From a virus: 64,000 bases of DNA. The stretch covers positions 124,001-188,000 of the IMG/VR virus record IMGVR_UViG_3300045125_000168; one strand, given 5' to 3'. Positions 62,088 to 64,000 of the stretch are shown here, piece after piece; the first letter of the stretch is position 1; each line of letters opens with the position of its first letter. Under the pieces are notes generated by a model, which made no database searches, was not told the DNA's origin, and saw only the letters and a program-made list of their open reading frames with translations. Made by a program: the position numbers and the translations under genes.

Positions 62088-64000
62088 TTAGGCGACTTTG
62101 ATATACGTTACACGGATCACGTCACCAGAAGCTAGTTCTTCTGGTTGCCCAAGTGCAACGCTACCTGCGAAAGTCAAGCGGGTGATTCCACCGACCAAGG
62201 ACACGGAATAGTCAGACCCTGCGTGCAAGGCAAGACGATCTACGAAGGCACAGATGCTAAACTCGTGTGCTTCAAAGGCGAGGTCGATATAGCCTTGCGA
62301 GACTTCGGTTGAGGTGAGAGTAAAAACTTCTTTTTGGTAGTTGTCTGCTAAGTAAGACTTGACTGCGCTGACGCTTGGAGCTTGATCCGTTTCCAGACCG
62401 CTCATCGAGTCTACTACGGCAGCGTCTCTAGCTCTCTCGACCGTAAAATATTCGTTAGAGCCTTCAGCGATATCGCTGGTCGTGAGGATGACTGTTCCTG
62501 TGTAGCCGTTGACCGAATCAACCATATCCCCGTCGTTTAGGATCTGATAAGCCGAGCCATCCCAAATGTAGGATTTGCGGTTACCCTCGTAGTTATCATC
62601 GTCAAGGACGATTACCACGTCACCAATTTGGACCTGATTATCTTCGGTGCCGATAGTCAAGGCATCGCGAGCCGCGATATCAGCAACCACGATGACATCC
62701 GTGATCGAGATCGCGGGCAGTTGGTTGGAGGGAATCAGACCATTGGCGTCGAGGGTGGCAACACCGTTAGCAGCGGCCTTCTCGGATAAGCGGATACGTG
62801 CGTCTACACCATCAGCCAACTCATCCAAAGCGGTTTTAGCAGAAATCAAGGCACCGCTGTACAGCGCAGGTGTTTTTGGGATGTACTGTGCATCGGCCAC
62901 GGTCGCACCGAGTTTGAGGCGCGTGCCGTTCAGGGTGTCGGAGCTTTCGGAACGAATGACGTTAGAAAGAATGTAGCCGCAGGAACCGGATTTGTTAAAG
63001 GCCGCGTAAGCAGCGCCCGTCCAAAAGGTTACATCCGCCAACAAAAGAGCACCGCTGCTTGCGGTCGAGACGAGGCCCGCTACGTTTTCAAAACCGCAGG
63101 CAGACAAACTAACCGTTCCACCTGAATGAGTGATGGAGTGGATACGGGAGCAGTTCACGGCTCTAAAGATACCAGAAGAGATCGAAGATTGGCCGAAGCA
63201 GTAAACGTCGTTTAAAACGACTGCGGCACTGCCTACAGGCGAGCCTTCCATCACGATACCGTTGTTGCTACCGTTGCGAAAGTCATGCCAACGCTGATAA
63301 GAGCCTTGGAATTTGATCTTTCCGACAAACACGCAGTTATCGAAGTAGTGACGACCAGCCGATCCGTCGATGGTCATACAGACGTTGGCAGATCCACCAA
63401 CGGCTTCGATAAAGATGTTGCGCATCTTAACGCGGGTGGTCAAAGCACCGGAGATAGTGATCGAACCCACGATCTTGATTGGGATCGCATCGGTGCTGCC
63501 AACTTCGGTCATAAGAGTGATTTTGCCACCCTCTGCCGTGAGAGCACTTTTGCCGTTGGCAAGACGAGTCGCATTTGGATCAAACGTCAAGTTGACCGGG
63601 GTCGCGTTGTTGCCGTATTGCGGGGAATCCGATTGCTTGATGATAACCACAAAGTCGGAATTGGCGTTACCATACATATCCGACAAATAAGCGGCATCAA
63701 TACCAGCCTGAATCGTTTTATAAGGACGATACAAGGAACCATCAGACGCACCGTGAAGTGTGTCGTCGTAATTTTGATCGACATAGACCACGCGAGTCAT
63801 GGTCGAGAGGTCGATCAGGTTGGTGATCTCGTCGTCCACGTATTTTTTACGAGTTAGATCATCATCAGAAGACGGTGTGAATGCGGCTTTTGGAAGGATT
63901 TGAAAATCCAAACTGTCTGCCGAAGACAACTTAAAAAGGCTAAGATCGCTCCCCTCCGAGTCTTTAGCTACAAGGCTTTGCTCATTGAGCAGGCGGATTT
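62088..64000 (-). CDS. Beta-helix tail fibre / tailspike-type protein (5' part outside window)
   Basis: The frame is open from 62088 to the window edge (at least 637 residues). An apparent start at 63929 is TTG and not needed, because the upstream codons read LLNEQSLVAKDSEGSDLSLF in frame. A right-handed beta-helix region follows: LYRPYKTIQAGIDAAYLSDM, IKIVGSITISGALTTRVKMR, HYFDNCVFVGKIKFQGS, SLSACGFENVAGLVSTASSG. A linker has ATLDANGLIPSNQLPAISIT and GDVVIVLDDDNYEGNRKSYI, common in phage fibres, then VNGYTGTVILTTSDIAEGSN. The C-terminus ends SGDVIRVTYIKVA. Pectate-lyase-like helices often bind or cleave polysaccharide. Confidence 0.85.
   Translation of the reverse strand, partial: IRLLNEQSLVAKDSEGSDLSLFKLSSADSLDFQILPKAAFTPSSDDDLTRKKYVDDEITNLIDLSTMTRVVYVDQNYDDTLHGASDGSLYRPYKTIQAGIDAAYLSDMYGNANSDFVVIIKQSDSPQYGNNATPVNLTFDPNATRLANGKSALTAEGGKITLMTEVGSTDAIPIKIVGSITISGALTTRVKMRNIFIEAVGGSANVCMTIDGSAGRHYFDNCVFVGKIKFQGSYQRWHDFRNGSNNGIVMEGSPVGSAAVVLNDVYCFGQSSISSGIFRAVNCSRIHSITHSGGTVSLSACGFENVAGLVSTASSGALLLADVTFWTGAAYAAFNKSGSCGYILSNVIRSESSDTLNGTRLKLGATVADAQYIPKTPALYSGALISAKTALDELADGVDARIRLSEKAAANGVATLDANGLIPSNQLPAISITDVIVVADIAARDALTIGTEDNQVQIGDVVIVLDDDNYEGNRKSYIWDGSAYQILNDGDMVDSVNGYTGTVILTTSDIAEGSNEYFTVERARDAAVVDSMSGLETDQAPSVSAVKSYLADNYQKEVFTLTSTEVSQGYIDLAFEAHEFSICAFVDRLALHAGSDYSVSLVGGITRLTFAGSVALGQPEELASGDVIRVTYIKVA

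Noticed and set aside
63929-63929. Start codon of the last fibre gene at 63929
   Set aside because: It is a TTG within an open frame that continues to the window edge with good protein sequence, so the gene is partial.

Overview
The window reads as part of the genome of a large tailed bacteriophage of a Gram-negative host, or a prophage-like relative. The phage signature comes from a likely major capsid protein (24765-25853), a prohead maturation protease (59495-60253), long repeat-rich fibre proteins (1925-3917, 6382-9204, 62088-64000), tight minus-strand gene runs with ATGA-type overlaps, a tRNA-Tyr, and many small genes of unknown function. A Gram-negative host is suggested by lipoprotein signals and by genes for heptose and deoxysugar (LPS-type) chemistry. 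Nothing in the window fixes the host species.

Layout. 1-5.7 kb: partial phosphatase, virion-type protein, small genes, a Gly/Asn-rich fibre, gmhA. 5.7-9.5 kb: CAP-domain lipoprotein and a 940-residue fibre with about 570-bp repeats. 9.6-20.7 kb (mostly plus strand): secreted proteins including a subtilisin, several small enzymes with a shared N-terminal leader, GIY-YIG nuclease, secreted HExxH protease, rmlA and four unknown genes. 20.7-24.6 kb: an IscB-type IS200/IS605 element with a candidate omega RNA, then a GIY-YIG/HTH endonuclease. 24.7-30 kb: capsid protein, Ig-like lipoprotein, ADP-ribosyltransferase-like gene, tRNA-Tyr. 30-37 kb: PcfJ-like paralogue, glycosyltransferase, virion protein, GH5 lipoprotein, winged-helix protein. 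37-43 kb: SNase, SNF2 helicase, an eight-module zinc-knuckle protein and unknowns. 43-50 kb: a polyvalent-type protein, a giant HEAT-like protein, a large acidic protein (scaffold candidate), an RRM protein. 50-54 kb: ferritin-like protein, rmlC, rmlD. 54-62 kb: Nudix and ADP-ribosyltransferase genes, GNAT, prohead protease. 62-64 kb: a beta-helix fibre running off the window.

How the genes fit together. At least 17 otherwise unrelated proteins (ADP-ribosyltransferase-like enzymes, GNATs, Nudix, gamma-glutamylcyclotransferase-like, ferritin-like, a giant HEAT-like protein and small unknowns) start with the same kind of short leader: M-x(1-3)-[FY]-[LF]-x-x-[KR]-[VL]-x-x-[KR]-Y-x-[VIL], often ending in V-x-A-E or a close variant. 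A T4 gp21-like prohead protease gene lies beside several of them. I infer a capsid-targeting sequence, cut off in the prohead, that loads a set of effector enzymes into the head for injection, as T4 does with Alt and the internal proteins. A second theme is envelope and surface chemistry: GmhA, RmlA, RmlC, RmlD, a GT9-type glycosyltransferase, and an exported set (subtilisin, metalloprotease, GH5, CAP, lipoproteins).

Sequence quality. More than thirty genes are split by single-base frame changes, most at homopolymers, and the halves join into sensible proteins with intact active sites. This looks like uncorrected long-read indels, not mass pseudogenisation. Coordinates for such genes span the whole reconstructed gene. 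Product names come from motif recognition by eye; no database search was run.
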